Shown: positions 9,236 to 20,510, numbered from the stretch's first letter. The stretch is 64,000 bases of DNA from Ixodes scapularis (GCF_016920785.2 NW_024609835.1:175064798-175128797); one strand, 5' to 3'. Numbers and translations are program-made. Notes: a model not told the origin generated them from the sequence alone.

Positions 9236-10053
9236 GAATTTTTGATCCAGCGAAGCGAGAGGAGCGTCAGGTATTAAAGGTTCTGTATTTTTATATATCT
9301 GCTTTGAAAAAGACGAACTATTTCTTTTCTAATGGGGCTCTTATTTCTAATTTACTACCTTTAGCTTAAAGATTGTTACGTACGCTTAATTTAATTGCTC
9401 GCGCCTGCTGAGCCATGGACTTCCCGTTTCTTTTTTTTATTAATTATACTGAAATATTTTAATTGTTCGTTCACGATGTTCGCAAAATATAATTTGTAGA
9501 TTTCATTGGGTAAGAAATAGGCGTCACCAAATGTACATTCCGAAATTTTTTGGTTTCTAATACATAATTGAAATAAACTGAAAAGAAGGAGCAGGCAAGG
9601 ATTGGTTAATATTAAAGTAAACTTCTCAAATATATATATTTTTTTTTTACGGTTTAGAATGGGGGGTTAGCTATCAGGCTAGAATCGAACCTTTCATGAG
9701 GGCAGCATAAAAGACTCAGCCTTTAAACAGAGCCAATGTTATTGTGCGAGCGGGAAAGCGCCATACTTCAGATTACAATAAAAGAAAGAGTTGCATGTCA
9801 TTATCGACACACACGCTCGCCCAACAAAGAACAGCTTTCGCTACATCGCATTAGAAATATACCCGTACTTCCATAAAATAGATTTAATAGCCTTTCGACG
9901 ACCCGAAGTGCACTAACATTATTGGTCTAAGGATTAAAAGAAAAAAAACACACATTAAAATTTTTATTTATTGGCAGCTTTAAAAACGTAGGGCATAGTT
10001 TATAACGTTCATGCGTCGTAGATCATGATTCGTCCTCCGGCGCGCTTAAAGGC
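9236..10053. other. AT-rich interval, nothing firmly recognised
   Basis: A minus-strand B-box-like GGTTCGATTCT (around 9676) could be a decayed tRNA-derived SINE or a pseudo-tRNA, but no complete A box and fold could be supported. The rest is unremarkable. Confidence 0.3.
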
Positions 10054-10247
10054 TAAGGGCGCATTCACACTGGAAGCGCATCCGCGTTCGCAGAGCGGTT
10101 CCGAACGCCGGTTGTATAAAGATCCATTACAATTTCACGCGCATTTGATGATGTCTAATCCGCGTGAAATTGTGCTGGATCTTTATACAACCGCGTTCGC
10201 AACCGCTTTGCGAACACGGATCCGCTTTCAGTATGAATGCGCCCTAA
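10054..10247. mobile_element. palindromic MITE, PIF/Harbinger-like, TAA target duplication (copy 1)
   Basis: The element occupies 10057-10244 (188 bp) between TAA duplications at 10054-10056 and 10245-10247. It starts GGGCGCATTCACACTGGAAG and ends in the inverted counterpart, with arms of about 90 bases. A second copy at 29856-30042 shares the sequence and has TTA duplications. A 3-bp TWA duplication with GG-starting ends is the PIF/Harbinger pattern. Copy 1 is more diverged between its arms than copy 2. Non-coding. Confidence 0.88.
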
Positions 10248-10439
10248 TGCGTTTCGATTGCGCTTTCTTGTGCTCTTTCACGTTGCTAAAAAGCGCAATG
10301 AAAAAAAAAAAAAAAAAAAGCTTGTACGAAACAGCTGGAATTAGTTCATTCTTGTCATTTTGGTAGGAAGCCACGAGTTGTACATCTTTTCGTCGGTTTT
10401 ATTTAGTTTTCTCTTACGCCCACGAATTCAAGCGCTGAC

Positions 10440-11330
10440 AGACGCATTCGAACGTGAGCTCGTGCATTGATCGAACGCTACAACGCCGTTTTTTGTGGTC
10501 GCGTCTTGCGGACGGGCTCGCGCTGCCTGGCCGAGGGCGAGACCTCGCACCGTTTCCAGCTCGGCAGTTTTGCACCGGGCCCTTAGAAACAGCGACCTCG
10601 CAGAGCGTCCTCAGCAACGCTGAATGATAGCAGCACGCACCCCCGCATGCAGGCCTCTTCGTGGCACGGAGAAAAGCGCCGCCGAGGAGCGAGAAGCAAT
10701 CGAAGCAGCGGCCGCGATGTCGTCCATCGCTCGCTCGCATGCAAATGACGGCGGCGGCAACGGCAGCGGCGACAGTAGCCCGACCCGCAGCGCGCAGAGG
10801 CGCGCGTTCGCGTGCCCCGCGCTCGCGCGCGCGCCCCGAGAGAGCAAACAGCGCCGTTCAATCTATTATTCAAACATAATTAGGCGACCGCCGCCACCGG
10901 ACTCCGCAATGGGAGGGCGACCCGATGAAAAGAAAGGAAAAAAAAAAGGGAAACGAGCGACAAAAACGGAATATATCTCGCGCGACTGCATGGAGTGGCG
11001 CAGAGTGTTTGTGCGGCGGGCTGCTACCTGCGTGGCGCGGTCAATAAGCGTCGTTTGCGGCTGCGGCTGTCCGCTCTGGTGGAAATCAAATTTTCATCGT
11101 TGCGCTGCTTAATCCCGCCGCCGTCGCTTTCCATCTCGTTAGCCGCGCTCGCTTCCCTCGGACCCAATTTGCGCCATCGACCGGCCGCTGATGACGGCCG
11201 CGCACGCCGACGGCTCGTTGGGGAGCGCGCGCGACGCCCCACGCGAACGGGCCGAGGGACACTTCGCCGCCGCTAACGCGTCGAAGGGGTGTCGAGTGGT
11301 TGGAGGGGAACACACGTCGCCTAGATGTGC
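10440..11330. other. GC-rich, CpG-dense island without a supported gene
   Basis: Dense CpG, with alanine- and arginine-rich chance frames on both strands. One plus frame (10624-11112) is long and low complexity, and I do not regard it as a gene. A bona fide promoter island cannot be excluded. Confidence 0.35.
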
Positions 11331-12535
11331 CCCCGACACGCAGCGTATCTTGTGCCAGACTTCCTGTTGCCTGACTTTAGTGGCTTTTTTAGTCCGTTTT
11401 GGCGGGTTTGTTTCGTCTTCTTTACGTCCAGCAAGTCGGAACGCAAAGATATGAGCACGCCAATCGAGGCGACACATAGACAACAGCCAGGAAACGGCCG
11501 ATGACGACGCAATCAATCGCGCGGCGTCCTTGGTTGCAGTAAGGGAAAGGGGGGGGGGGGGGGGGGGGGGCACAAAGGCACGTGGACGGATTTGGGGGTA
11601 AACAAACGCACGAGGTACGCAAGGAGCAGAGGAACCCGTAGAGAGCGTTTGGGGTGACTGAGATTTTAAGAAATGCAGGGCGTGTTTCATAATGTTCTCA
11701 CTTCATGCTTCGTTTTTCGGCCTTATTATCAGCCAAGGGTGGTGGAAATACTTTCAAAAGTGGATCGAAACACAAATACAAAATACTTCGACAAATATGG
11801 TTTTAATTAGAAAGCCCAATACACTTTCCTCATATAAGCATTTATGTACAAAATATGATAAAATAAACGGGAGTATTCGATCATCTTCAAATACTTTTAC
11901 AATTTTTTTTTTATCTTAGCCTGACGTCTTAGATTTAACCCCGGGTAAAAAAAGAGCGTGTCCAAAGAAAGTGGAGTTAATAAATTCCTAGGATCGAGCT
12001 CTTAAAAAAAGTCCCGGCAATAAAAAGTAAGTTTTATTTCTAATAAAATAAACGGATACAACGTCAGGAAACACATTCTATTCAGTAAAAGATTAATCTG
12101 ACAGGCTCAATGCGAAGTAATAAAACCTTTTCCAAACAACGCGTCGTTAGTGCGACGTCTAAAAAATTTAATCGGTCAATCAAAGGCACTAATGTTACCC
12201 ATTCCGTTAATTCATTGTTCTACTCTTCCATTTTTTTATGTTACGTTTAATATGAGCAAAGCTCAGTAATGAAGAATTCCACTCGTAGATCCGGAGCGCT
12301 TTCCAAAATCCGCGACGCAGGCGAAATTCCTCTCCGTGGTACCCGCCCCGAATCGACGAGCGGAAGATGGACTCGCATTTTTGGAGTGACCCATCCACCC
12401 GGTCGGCCGTTCAAAATGGCCGCTGCTCGAACTTGACAAGCCCCCCAACTCCTCAGCTGACTGATCCTTCGGACGACCAGTGACAACTGTCACTGCTTAG
12501 ATGCAGAAATAACACGCGACCCCGGCGGGGCGAAA
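11331..12535. other. interval with a G run and a possible promoter motif
   Basis: Contains a 22-base G run at 11549-11570 and AT-rich sequence to 12240. Near 12411 the motif TTCAAAATGGCCGC resembles the YY1-type motif (AARATGGC) found in housekeeping promoters. It lies about 120 bases upstream of the candidate coding exon at 12536. No repeat family was identified. Confidence 0.3.
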
Positions 12536-12697
12536 ATGTCCGTGTACGTGGAGCAAGTGTCACAAATAAGGAGGAAGACGTCCGCGTTCGGCACCGTCAC
12601 GTACCTTTCGGCCGCCTCGAAGTGGCGGGGCACGCACAGCGATCGCCATCGGTGGAGTTCAGATTGCTGGTACGACTTTAAGAAACACAAGAAGTAA
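12536..12697 (+). CDS. candidate small ORF or first coding exon, 53 codons, unknown function
   Basis: An ATG in a good eukaryotic context (GCGAAAATGTCC) opens a 53-codon frame ending TAA at 12695-12697. The product begins MSVYVEQVSQIRRKTSAFGT, continues VTYLSAASKWRGTHSDRHRW and ends in a basic YDFKKHKK. Third codon positions are strongly G/C (GTG TAC GTG GAG...), unlike the surrounding AT-rich DNA, which favours real coding sequence. The frame is also open upstream of the ATG, so it could be part of a longer exon. CTGGTACGA near 12669 could act as a splice donor. I do not recognise the protein. No signal peptide or membrane segment is visible. Confidence 0.35.
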   Translation: MSVYVEQVSQIRRKTSAFGTVTYLSAASKWRGTHSDRHRWSSDCWYDFKKHKK

Positions 12698-13076
12698 CAA
12701 AGCATAAACCATCGCTTAAACGATCGTTGCCTAATCTGTTCTTCCTTTGTTGCACGAGAAAACGCCGGCGGAATGCAGTGTAAAAAGGTAAATAATCAGA
12801 GGGGGCAAAATGAACAGACCTAACCTGGCGTCTGCGCTCCTTCCGATTTTTTGTCGTTCTTTTTCTCGTTGTTCCTCTCACGATCACTAGCGCTTGCGAT
12901 TTGATACGCTCTAGTCCCGGCTTTGCACACTTGTCTACGCGAGGTAGAAGCGTTCGAGCCGTCAAAATCCTGCGTAAACAAGCGACGCATCCGAACAGAT
13001 CCAACTCGACGGCGGTCCGGCGACCTCGTTGCGCATGCGCACCGCTGAGTTCAAGGAATTGACGTAGGGCGCTCCT

Positions 13077-13191
13077 GTCAACTTCCGCACAAGATCTGTG
13101 AAATCCCGCGGATCAAGCATCGATCAACTTCGCCCCGGAAGTTGATCTATGCTTGATGCGCGGGATTTCACAGATCTTGTGCGGAAGTTGA
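13077..13191. repeat. near-perfect hairpin, about 55-bp arms
   Basis: GTCAACTTCCGCACAAGATC at the left pairs with GATCTTGTGCGGAAGTTGA at the right. Pairing continues inward through TGTGAAATCCCGCG and ATCAAGCAT to a loop of a few bases around GCCCCG. Only two or three mismatches are apparent. To its right, AGATCTRCGAGCGGA recurs three times (about 13219, 13251 and 13303). This is probably a small foldback element. Confidence 0.75.
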
Positions 13192-13385
13192 GGCGCTCCG
13201 TGGAGCGGGCGTTGCCAGAGATCTACGAGCGGAAGATGACCAACTCGAGCCAGATCTGCGAGCGGATGCGCGCTCCGAATGGAGCGCTTTTGGAGCGCTC
13301 GAGATCTGCGAGCGGAATTCACCATAAGTTTCACGCTCTTTGCATAGGACTCCTATCGTGAAGAGTGCATAATATCGAATCCCGT

Positions 13386-13491
13386 GCAGAAATGCTACAG
13401 GCCATATAAAGAATCGAGATGGCCGTATTTGGCCATCTATATATGACCTCACTTGGCCAATTCTCGATATGACCATATATCGTATTTCTGC
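13386..13491. repeat. short foldback, 106 bp
   Basis: GCAGAAATGCTACAGGCCAT pairs imperfectly with the inverted ATGACCATATATCGTATTTCTGC end. An inner pair GAATCGAGATGGCC/GGCCAATTCTCGAT and a core GGCCGTATTTGGCC are also present. Confidence 0.55.
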
Positions 13492-13881
13492 AATTTGATT
13501 GCGAAAGAACGTTGCCGAAAATTGTATCTTGTGGATAGTATTTGAACTATACGAGTATTTTAAATTCTAAATTTTCGGTATTTAAGAACAATCGACAAAT
13601 ACGTTAGCCTATAAGAAATTAAATGAGACATACAAAATACTCGAAGTATTTTAAATATCTATTTCAAATATATTATTAAAACACTCCCCATTCCCGTAAT
13701 GTTAGCTAATGGCGCACTCTTATTCTACTACATGCCACATGTAACAAAATCTTCGGGACTCGTCGCCACGACCGCCTTTCAGTGACTAGCGTCCATGGAG
13801 TTGTCCGGCAACAAAAAGGGGTTGCGAAGTAGACTATAATCGTTCACAGCTTATGAAAATAGTTGCTAGCCCCGATCGTCC

Positions 13882-14104
13882 AAAGCCGGGGTCACACTGA
13901 TCATGCATCATACCAAAGACAGTCCGCAAACACGAGTCACCATAATATCCGTGGTCCGAATGCCGCGTGCCAAGTTTCACCTTGAACTCATTGCCATGCG
14001 GTATTCGAAGCACGGATCTCGCGTAGACACGCGTTCGAATCTGTAGGCAATATGCATGCAGACTGCCTCTTGTGTGATGTGTAAGCAGTGTGACCCCGGC
14101 TTTA
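13882..14104 (+). mobile_element. MITE with AAAGCCGGG..TCACACTG ends (copy 1)
   Basis: The ends are AAAGCCGGGGTCACACTG and the inverted CAGTGTGACCCCGGCTTT. The body has ATGCATCATACCAAAGACAG, CGAATGCCGCGTG and GCGTTCGAATCTGTAGGC. Copies at 28494-28721 (opposite orientation) and 42659-43411 (interrupted) share these blocks. Non-coding. The TCACAC word near the tip recalls the 10054 family, but the target duplication is unclear. Confidence 0.8.
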
Positions 14105-14264
14105 GGTCGCTCCGGCATTGGCCCGTCAGAACGCCTAAGAACGAATAGTGAAACAAGATGTGCGTAAATATAGCAAGTAACTCGTGGCTTTTGTTAAGCT
14201 GTTTAGGTTTTTAGCGATATTTGCATATTCATAAAATGGATTCAAAAACATTCTAAGGACCCCT

Positions 14265-14878
14265 AAGTATTTCTTATGGGGTGTGAATGCGAAAGCATTC
14301 TCGGCGCCAAGAGGAGCAGCTAGAAGCGGCCGCAGCGCCGGCAAGGAGTGCGACGGTGCGCCGCGCAGACCACCTTGGCTCGGTGGTGGCATGCTGCTCC
14401 GCTGGGTGAGGCAGCGGCGAGTGTGCGAAGCTCGGCGCGGCACCGGGAGTGCAAAGCTCGGCGCGGCGCGTGCTGAAATCACGTGTCCTCTCATCATCAT
14501 CATCGCCCTAGCTGCGGGTACCGGTTGACGACGTTAGACCTCAAATCGCAGCGTTAGGCCTAACGGTAAGCCTAGCGGCAGGCTAGCGCATACCCGCGTC
14601 CCCCCTCACACCAAACAGCTGCGCGTACCGGTTGATGACGTTAGACCTTAAAGCGTAACGATAGGCTTAACATTAGGCCTAACGTCAGGCCGGTGCATGC
14701 CGGCGTCCCCCCTCCGTCTGCGCCATTAGCAGTTCGGCTGGCTCCTTAGCCACGATGACGGCGCTACCATGGAGTCACGTGACGCCTCGCAGCCAATGGG
14801 AATTTAGGTGCCGTTTCGCTGACAAACAACACCGGCTTCGCCCATGGGCAGTTCATGCTTTCGCATCAAAAAATACCT
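14265..14878. mobile_element. GC-rich element with inverted ends and an internal tandem duplication
   Basis: AAGTATTTCTTAT...AATGCGAAAGCAT at the left matches the inverted ATGCTTTCGCAT...AAATACCT at the right. Inside, a unit of about 107 bp is present twice (14511-14617 and 14618-14725), each with GTACCGGTTGAYGACGTTAG and ending in CGTCCCCCCTC. The interior is GC-rich, the flanks AT-rich. Non-coding. The family is not identified. Confidence 0.5.
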
Positions 14879-14995
14879 ATTCAAACACCAAGAACCAGCC
14901 CGCAAACTGACTTCATAAGTATCTTTTTTTTTTTTAAGTGGACGCGCGTGTTTGGTGCAGGACTATACAGATAGAAACTGAGGGAGACGAGGAGA

Positions 14996-15302
14996 CGAGA
15001 GCGTACGGGGACGTCAGTACGCCGAGCTCTAATTGGACGGAATAGTGGGTAGACGCCAAAGGTTGACTGCATTTGTCTCTTTCTCGCTCTAATCAGAGCG
15101 AGAAAGAGCGTCGTCTGCTCCTCGCGTGGGGTTAGGCGTTCGAGTGCCGGATGCAAGCATTCAGAGTTCGGCGTTCGAACGCGCGACATTTACTGCACGA
15201 GGAGCAGACGACGCTCTTGTTTGCTCTGGTTAGCTAGACTTTGCGTCTACCCACTAAGCCTTCCAATCAGAGCTCGACGCTCTGACGTCCTTGCACGTTC
15301 TC
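14996..15302. mobile_element. foldback element, GTGGGTAGACGC family (copy A)
   Basis: The left arm (GGACGTCAG, CCGAGCTCTAATTGG, AATAGTGGGTAGACGC) pairs with the right arm (GCGTCTACCCACTAAGCC, CCAATCAGAGCTCG, TCTGACGTCC). An inner inverted pair GAGCGTCGTCTGCTCCTCG / CGAGGAGCAGACGACGCTC is nested within. Related copies are at 23131-23320 and, as a fragment, 46740-46812. Confidence 0.7.
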
Positions 15303-15314
15303 ATCACATCCTCT

Positions 15315-15336
15315 TACTCTCTCTCTCTCTCTCTCA
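15315..15336. repeat. (TC)n microsatellite
   Basis: A CT dinucleotide run. Confidence 0.85.
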
Positions 15337-15699
15337 GTTGTTCTACGTATAGTACCAGCCCTCTTCTGGCTCTTTCAACTGTTCAACAAATGGTGTATTG
15401 GGGAAAGTGCGAATATATTCACGATGAATCTGCACATAAATAAAGCTTTTCTAAGAAACATTGGGTCAGAGGGTGCGATCGTTACCGGAGCTGAAATGGA
15501 AATGACTGGGACCGCTGCTATACTAGATTGATAATGGCTCCACTGGTGTCTATTGTACGGTTCGCATATATGTAAACAACGCCGAACACTGTTTTAATTC
15601 AACGAAAACGGCGCACAAATAACAAAGACAAGAGGGCGTAGACCGATTGAGTGATTGAGGTTTTGTGGTACAAAATCATCTAAGGCTATGGTGCGCCAG

Positions 15700-15780
15700 A
15701 AGGTGTAGACGGGACAAGTGCTGGACTTCAGCTGAATATTTATTAAAGAGAAAAACATCGAACAAACATTCGCATCACCA
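15700..15780 (-). mobile_element. Penelope-like element 3' remnant
   Basis: GGACAAGTGCTGGACTTCAG followed by CTGAATATTTATTAAAGAGAAAAA resembles the sequence at 62834-62900 (GGACAAG..GTGCTACCTGCAGCTGAAGTTTACTCATGAAAAAA), which lies downstream of a PLE endonuclease fragment on the minus strand. This is a short, decayed copy, assigned by that similarity. Confidence 0.4.
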
Positions 15781-17101
15781 TCGTGTCGACACGTACTTCA
15801 AAAAGACTACCTCATTGTTACGTAAACAGAACGAAGTTTGACTGACGCCCATGTTGCGCCTTCCTTTCCTATTTCAAGCCCTTCCAGCAGTTATAGTATT
15901 AAAATATCCTCACTGTTTGGAAATACCACATCATTAAAGTGACAAAACATATTGGCGTTGTGATATCTAACCGATACATTGTGTTACGTTTTTTTGTTGT
16001 TGTTGTTAACTGTGTTTAATTTGTTTTCGCAAAAAGAAATAACAAAAGTATATCACGAATCATTATTGCATATATTAAATTACTTTTGTTGTCGCCGGTC
16101 GATTATGTGTGCCCCTATCTTTTTTTCAACATCAACATGTATAAAGCGACTCATCACATTTTGCGGATATGCTCATCTACATGACTGGATGCCTTCTGTG
16201 CCAAATAAAAGCAAGTTCTTTTAGCTTTCTATTTTGTTGTTTCAATGAGGTTTTCTATGTGCGGGTGTGTAACTACGTGGTCCGACCGCATACCGGCTCC
16301 CCCCGTTTGGTGGACAGTGCCTAGACGGTGCACGACTTTCGTGGGCCTAGCCTCTCCGTAATTTTTTGTTCTCCCTTTGTGCAACTACAAAATTCGTCTG
16401 CACGCAGACGGCCCCGACGTTAACAACGGCATGCATGCCACTACATGGGAAAACAACAACTACGGCATATGCAGAAGGCGTCGGTTGCGAAACGACATGG
16501 CACGAGCGCCATACCTCCCGTGTGATGGGAACGCACGTATGTGTGTTGAGGAAAACAGATGAAATGCCAACAGGCCACAGGCGCTGCCGACGCACGCTGC
16601 TCATGGCCGTGCTTCGCTCTTTTCCTTTTCTTTTTTCGACTTAGCCTTAGATCGCTGGGCTTCTACCCTTCCTATATGCTGTACATAAAAAAAAAAGGAA
16701 ATGTTGAGCGCATCCGCAATGAACGTTCGTTTAAATACATAACAAATAAAACATCCTAAAACGCAGAGTAAATGTTGATATAAAATTTAGCACTTTGAAG
16801 GCGGCCATTTGAGAAGGAACGTAAGATCAATTCGATTGAAAGGGTACATAAAACGAATTTTGGGATCAGATAAATGAATTTTGATTTGGATTTTACTAAT
16901 AGCATATCGTTTTGTGGGCCAAGAGAAAGAAGGTAGAAAGTCAAAAGCCGGATTTTCGGTACGAAAATTTGAAAAAAAGAGCGGGCTACTTCGTACCTTC
17001 CCCCTTCGAAAGCTCTCTGCCTTTTCACTGTGATACATCTGCGGCGTCATCCGGCCCAAACGCACGTCACACGACACCGGACCTCACTTCTTCCCTTCAT
17101 T
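15781..17101. other. AT-rich interval, nothing recognised
   Basis: Short open frames (for example 15979-16224) are AT-driven and carry no motif. Confidence 0.4.
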
Positions 17102-17270
17102 CCTAAGCTGGCAGAGCGGTGGAAGCTATGAGCTCACAGGACCAATCAGCCACCTCCCTTTCATCAGCTGACCTCATTCTCTATGCTCGAGGGAGCGTGA
17201 TCACGTAGCAAAGATGTTTCCTGCCCAAAGAGCACGTAGCTTCCACAGCACTGTCAGCTTAGGGGTGAAC
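17102..17270 (+). mobile_element. MITE with CCTAAGCTGRCAG ends (copy 1)
   Basis: The ends CCTAAGCTGGCAG and the inverted CTGTCAGCTTAGGGGTGAAC enclose CAATCAGCCACCTCCCTTTC, GAGCGTGATCACGTAGCAAA and GAGCACGTAGCTTCCAC. The copy at 59337-59530 has the same blocks in the same order. Non-coding. Confidence 0.75.
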
Positions 17271-17484
17271 GGGGTGGGGAAAGCAACTTTTGGCCGAGTT
17301 TGAGCGACGGGCAAAACTTGCAGGGGGACAATGGCAGTGTCCGGGTACACAAACGAAGGTCTGAGCAAGTGGGGAGTTCCTCCTTTCCGTCTTCTTGAAC
17401 TGTTTGGTACAATACGCTATTTGTGAGTTGAGGAGGAAAGCTAAGAAGGAAAAAGTGGGAAATTCGTTTCATGGCCCCTTTAAG
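17271..17484 (-). mobile_element. possible MITE starting TTAAAGGGGCCATGAAAC
   Basis: The minus strand begins CTTAAAGGGGCCATGAAACG, a terminal motif that I associate with abundant tick repeats. The body runs to the edge of the element at 17102-17270. The other end is not evident, so the assignment is tentative. Confidence 0.3.
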
Positions 17485-18679
17485 TGCCAGTCAATGACTA
17501 ACACAACATAGCTTTCTTACATCACAGTGACGACGTCGGCGATAGGGACGACATGAGTATTCTAAAGCGATAGCTTTAAGGAGCTTGTGTAGCAGAAGAG
17601 CCGGGGTCGGCATCGCTGGGACGAGAAAATCCAGGGTTGCAATGGTCGATAGGGTCATGACGTCGCAGATACATGACCTCGCGCGGGAATTTCAAACAAC
17701 CCACTACGCTCACGTGAAACGTGACGTCACTCGTGGAATGAGAGTGATTCAAACATTGAATGTAAAGCAAATTAAGGGTCGCCGCATGTCTCAAATGATT
17801 TCACTTTATGAAGTAATTCATTTGCCATGATTAAAGAAAAAAATGGAACAATATTAGGCGGAGGCGGGGTTGGAACCCATGACCCAGACACGCTTGCACG
17901 GCTTGTCAACGAGTGGGGTTTATGTGTTTAGCTATCGCGTTCCACTCCTAAGGCGATGCTTACGCTCTCCTGCAAGTTTTATTGCCAGGGTGACCGAGAA
18001 ATCATCAGGCGACTCGTTCGGATGATCTGGAGCGTGTGGTCTCATCCCGTCTCGGTGTAAATCTCCCGCTCATCAACGTCCTTGCAGCTGGATGGAAGTT
18101 GCGAATAACTCGTAGTGAATTTACGCGTTTATTATTTGTTTATTCCAACTGCGCCACAAACAAAAAAGAAAAAAGAAAAGGAAGAACACTCGATGTGTTG
18201 AAGGGGTTTCATCCCTAAAATAACAACAAAAACAAACAAAAAATTGTTCACATTTGTTGAATCGCTAGCCACGGAAATTAAGATAAATTAAAGAACGAAT
18301 ACGCTTCTTTTTGCATAATAATTGTTGGGGAGAAGGGGAGAAATAACTATTGTATATACCTCACTTCGACGTCTAGGAATCTCTTTTCTAGCTGTAAGTC
18401 GAAGTACGTTTTCCCTCGCATTAATACCTAAGGGACCCCTTTCAAAGCCCCCTAAGCAACACCGGCTATCGCCATTTCTTGGGCTCGAGACGTATGAATG
18501 AATCCCAATCCTCGCCAAACGCTAAGACAGCACTCGTGTTCAATACGTCCTTAGAGTGTCTGATTAACCAATGGAGAACTCTAATAATTGGCGCACCAGC
18601 TACTAGATGGCGCGCACTTTTTCCTTGAAAAGGATCTACTGTCGGCCGGTTATGACGAAGTCAACGTGAGTCGGAAATC
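17485..18679. other. interval with nothing firmly recognised
   Basis: A minus-strand B-box-like GGGTTCCAACCCC (near 17872) may be a tRNA-derived remnant. No supported gene. Confidence 0.3.
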
Positions 18680-18802
18680 ACTTCGCTATATCAGCTATGT
18701 CGTTATAACCGACTTCGGTTGTAACAAAATGCAAAAAGGATTGATAAATCGTGATCGCTTCGCTGTATCCGCTATTTCGGTATAGCCGACTTCGTTATAA
18801 CC
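18680..18802 (+). repeat. two diverged direct repeats
   Basis: CACTTCGCTATATCAGCTAT..CGTTATAACCGACTTCG (from 18680) is repeated as CGCTTCGCTGTATCCGCTAT..GGTATAGCCGACTTCG (from 18756), a period of about 76 bases. It could be a fragment of a satellite or an element end. Confidence 0.55.
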
Positions 18803-20311
18803 GGTCTCGACAGATTGCTCGTGCAAATGAAGCAATTTGCAAACGCTCTAGCGCTCTCGCGTATGCGATAGCGCCGCAGGAAAATTGTGAAGATAACTAT
18901 CGGTGGGAACTTATTAGGACGCGAATACGTGGCCTAAAGAGAAGTATAGAGGTGATCCAAATGTTTGACACTGTGGTTTCCGCAGAAAAAGCACCGGCCA
19001 GGTTCGTCTCGTTGGGGGCTGGCTGAGCTCCGTCAGAGCTCGACTCCCGTGCAGTTAATTGGCGATAACGAGCCCTCCGAGAGCGGCTGCGATGGCCGCG
19101 GCGCACGAGCAACACTTGTTGTCGCCGGGGCTCGTTGTTGTCTCTCGCAGCATGAAGGTCGCCTAATGCCTGCGTAATGGGAGATCGCGCACGGCGCAAG
19201 GCCGACGCCAGCTGAGCGCAGTGGGGCCAGCTCTGCTCTTGCTGCGCAGCTGTTGGCTGCGGGCGCGCACGGCGAACGCGCGAACTGGACATGTCAGGCC
19301 CATCAGGCACAACGCGACAGTCTTAGCGCGAAACAGCGATCGCCGTTTCATTTTTTTTTTCTTTTGGTTTTACTCATTGAATTTAGTATGCCGTCAAAAC
19401 TATCATACTCTGTTGGAGTTAAGAAAAGCGGGAGAGCCCCCTTCCGCAAAGCCCTCCACTTTTTTCACTTTAGCAGAGCGGCTGAAGAGAAGTCGAGAGA
19501 GGGAACTAATTCAGCTTTTCCTGTGCTAAAGTAAAGAGAGTGGAGTGCTTTCCGGGGGGGGGGGGGTGGGCTTGTTCTGCTTCAGTCCAAAAGAATATAG
19601 TGTGGTGGACAGTGCTCACTTTGGGCTCTAACCTAGGCAGTGAAATTTGCTCACCAGCAATGCCCTTTCAAACTAAAGTGCGCAAAAGCTCCCATGTCGT
19701 GTCCGCTCTAACAGTGTCGCGTGCTGAATACGCATACAGGGTAAGGTAGCGTCGTTCTTCAAAAGACGCGCACAATATTCGGCATTCGATGCTTTAGCGG
19801 GCAGCATCAGAGAGGCCAAAGCCCGTTTGGTGCGACGTTCCGCTAATCACAGTGAAACTTACATTGTGGGAGTTCCACTAGTGCCACTGTATACTGGGGT
19901 CGACATGTACGCATTTGGTACGCGCCGCACGTACACGGACTACGCGCGAACTACGTATCAAAGGGCGAGAGTGTCTCTAATAGGCCAACGGCCCAAGTGG
20001 CCGGAGCGCTTCACTGTTACTCATCGTTTCGTCTGTCTAACACTAAATATAATTTCTTGTTCGAGGAAACCCTGGTCCTTTGCCGTTTCTCTGTGCACCC
20101 AACGTGGGGCCCAGAGGCGCCCAAAGTGGGGTCCAAAACACAGGGCCCCGGTATTCAAAGTCTTGTGCTTTATACTCTCTGTTTGGTTTTGTTATTTACA
20201 TATGCACATTTATAATTACGCTGTGGATGTAAGCGGACGTAAGAAAAGTCAACTTGTAACCCTTAAATAAAAATATCGTTCAAAGGTTGTTGTTATTTCT
20301 TCTTTCCTTAG
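18803..20311. other. interval with a GC patch and small repeats
   Basis: 19040-19190 is a GC-rich patch with TTAATTGGCGATAACG and CCTAATGCCTGCGTAATGG, discussed as a possible regulatory element. 19460-19530 contains CACTTTAGCAGAGCGG, which also occurs inverted near 58735. A G run lies at 19555-19566. Open frames here have no motifs. Confidence 0.35.
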
Positions 20312-20399
20312 GCAATCCACGCTAGATCCCGAAACTCCGGTGGATAGCGTAGCGTTCTGCGACGTGGACTTTCCTAAACCGAAAGCGACAAGAGACCAG
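20312..20399 (+). CDS. candidate internal exon of an unrecognised gene
   Basis: A pyrimidine-rich acceptor (TTCTTCTTTCCTTAG, ending 20311) and a consensus donor (GACCAG then GTACGT from 20400) bracket 88 bases. They are open in one frame as one leftover base plus 29 codons: QSTLDPETPVDSVAFCDV then DFPKPKATRDQ. Both other frames carry stops or read poorly. The exon ends in phase 0. I do not recognise the peptide. A strong acceptor 111 bases downstream leads to an in-phase short exon with a stop (20511-20573). Real exon status needs transcript support. Confidence 0.4.
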
Positions 20400-20510
20400 G
20401 TACGTTCTTCTTTTCACTGCATGCGGCCACCGTGCATGGCACAGCGATTCAGCCCAGGACGGTTAAAGGAACTGTAGAGACAATTTTAAGTGTTTTTTTT
20501 TTTCTTCTAG

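Noticed and set aside
9660..9740. Possible tRNA gene on the minus strand (GGTTCGATTCT B box)
   Set aside because: No acceptor-stem pairing or clear anticodon arm could be drawn. More likely a decayed SINE.
11139..11690. 183-codon minus-strand frame, and other long frames in GC islands (5153-5875, 10624-11112, 24175-24817, 33048-33632)
   Set aside because: Composition follows the GC bias, frames overlap on both strands, and none has a domain or plausible start context.
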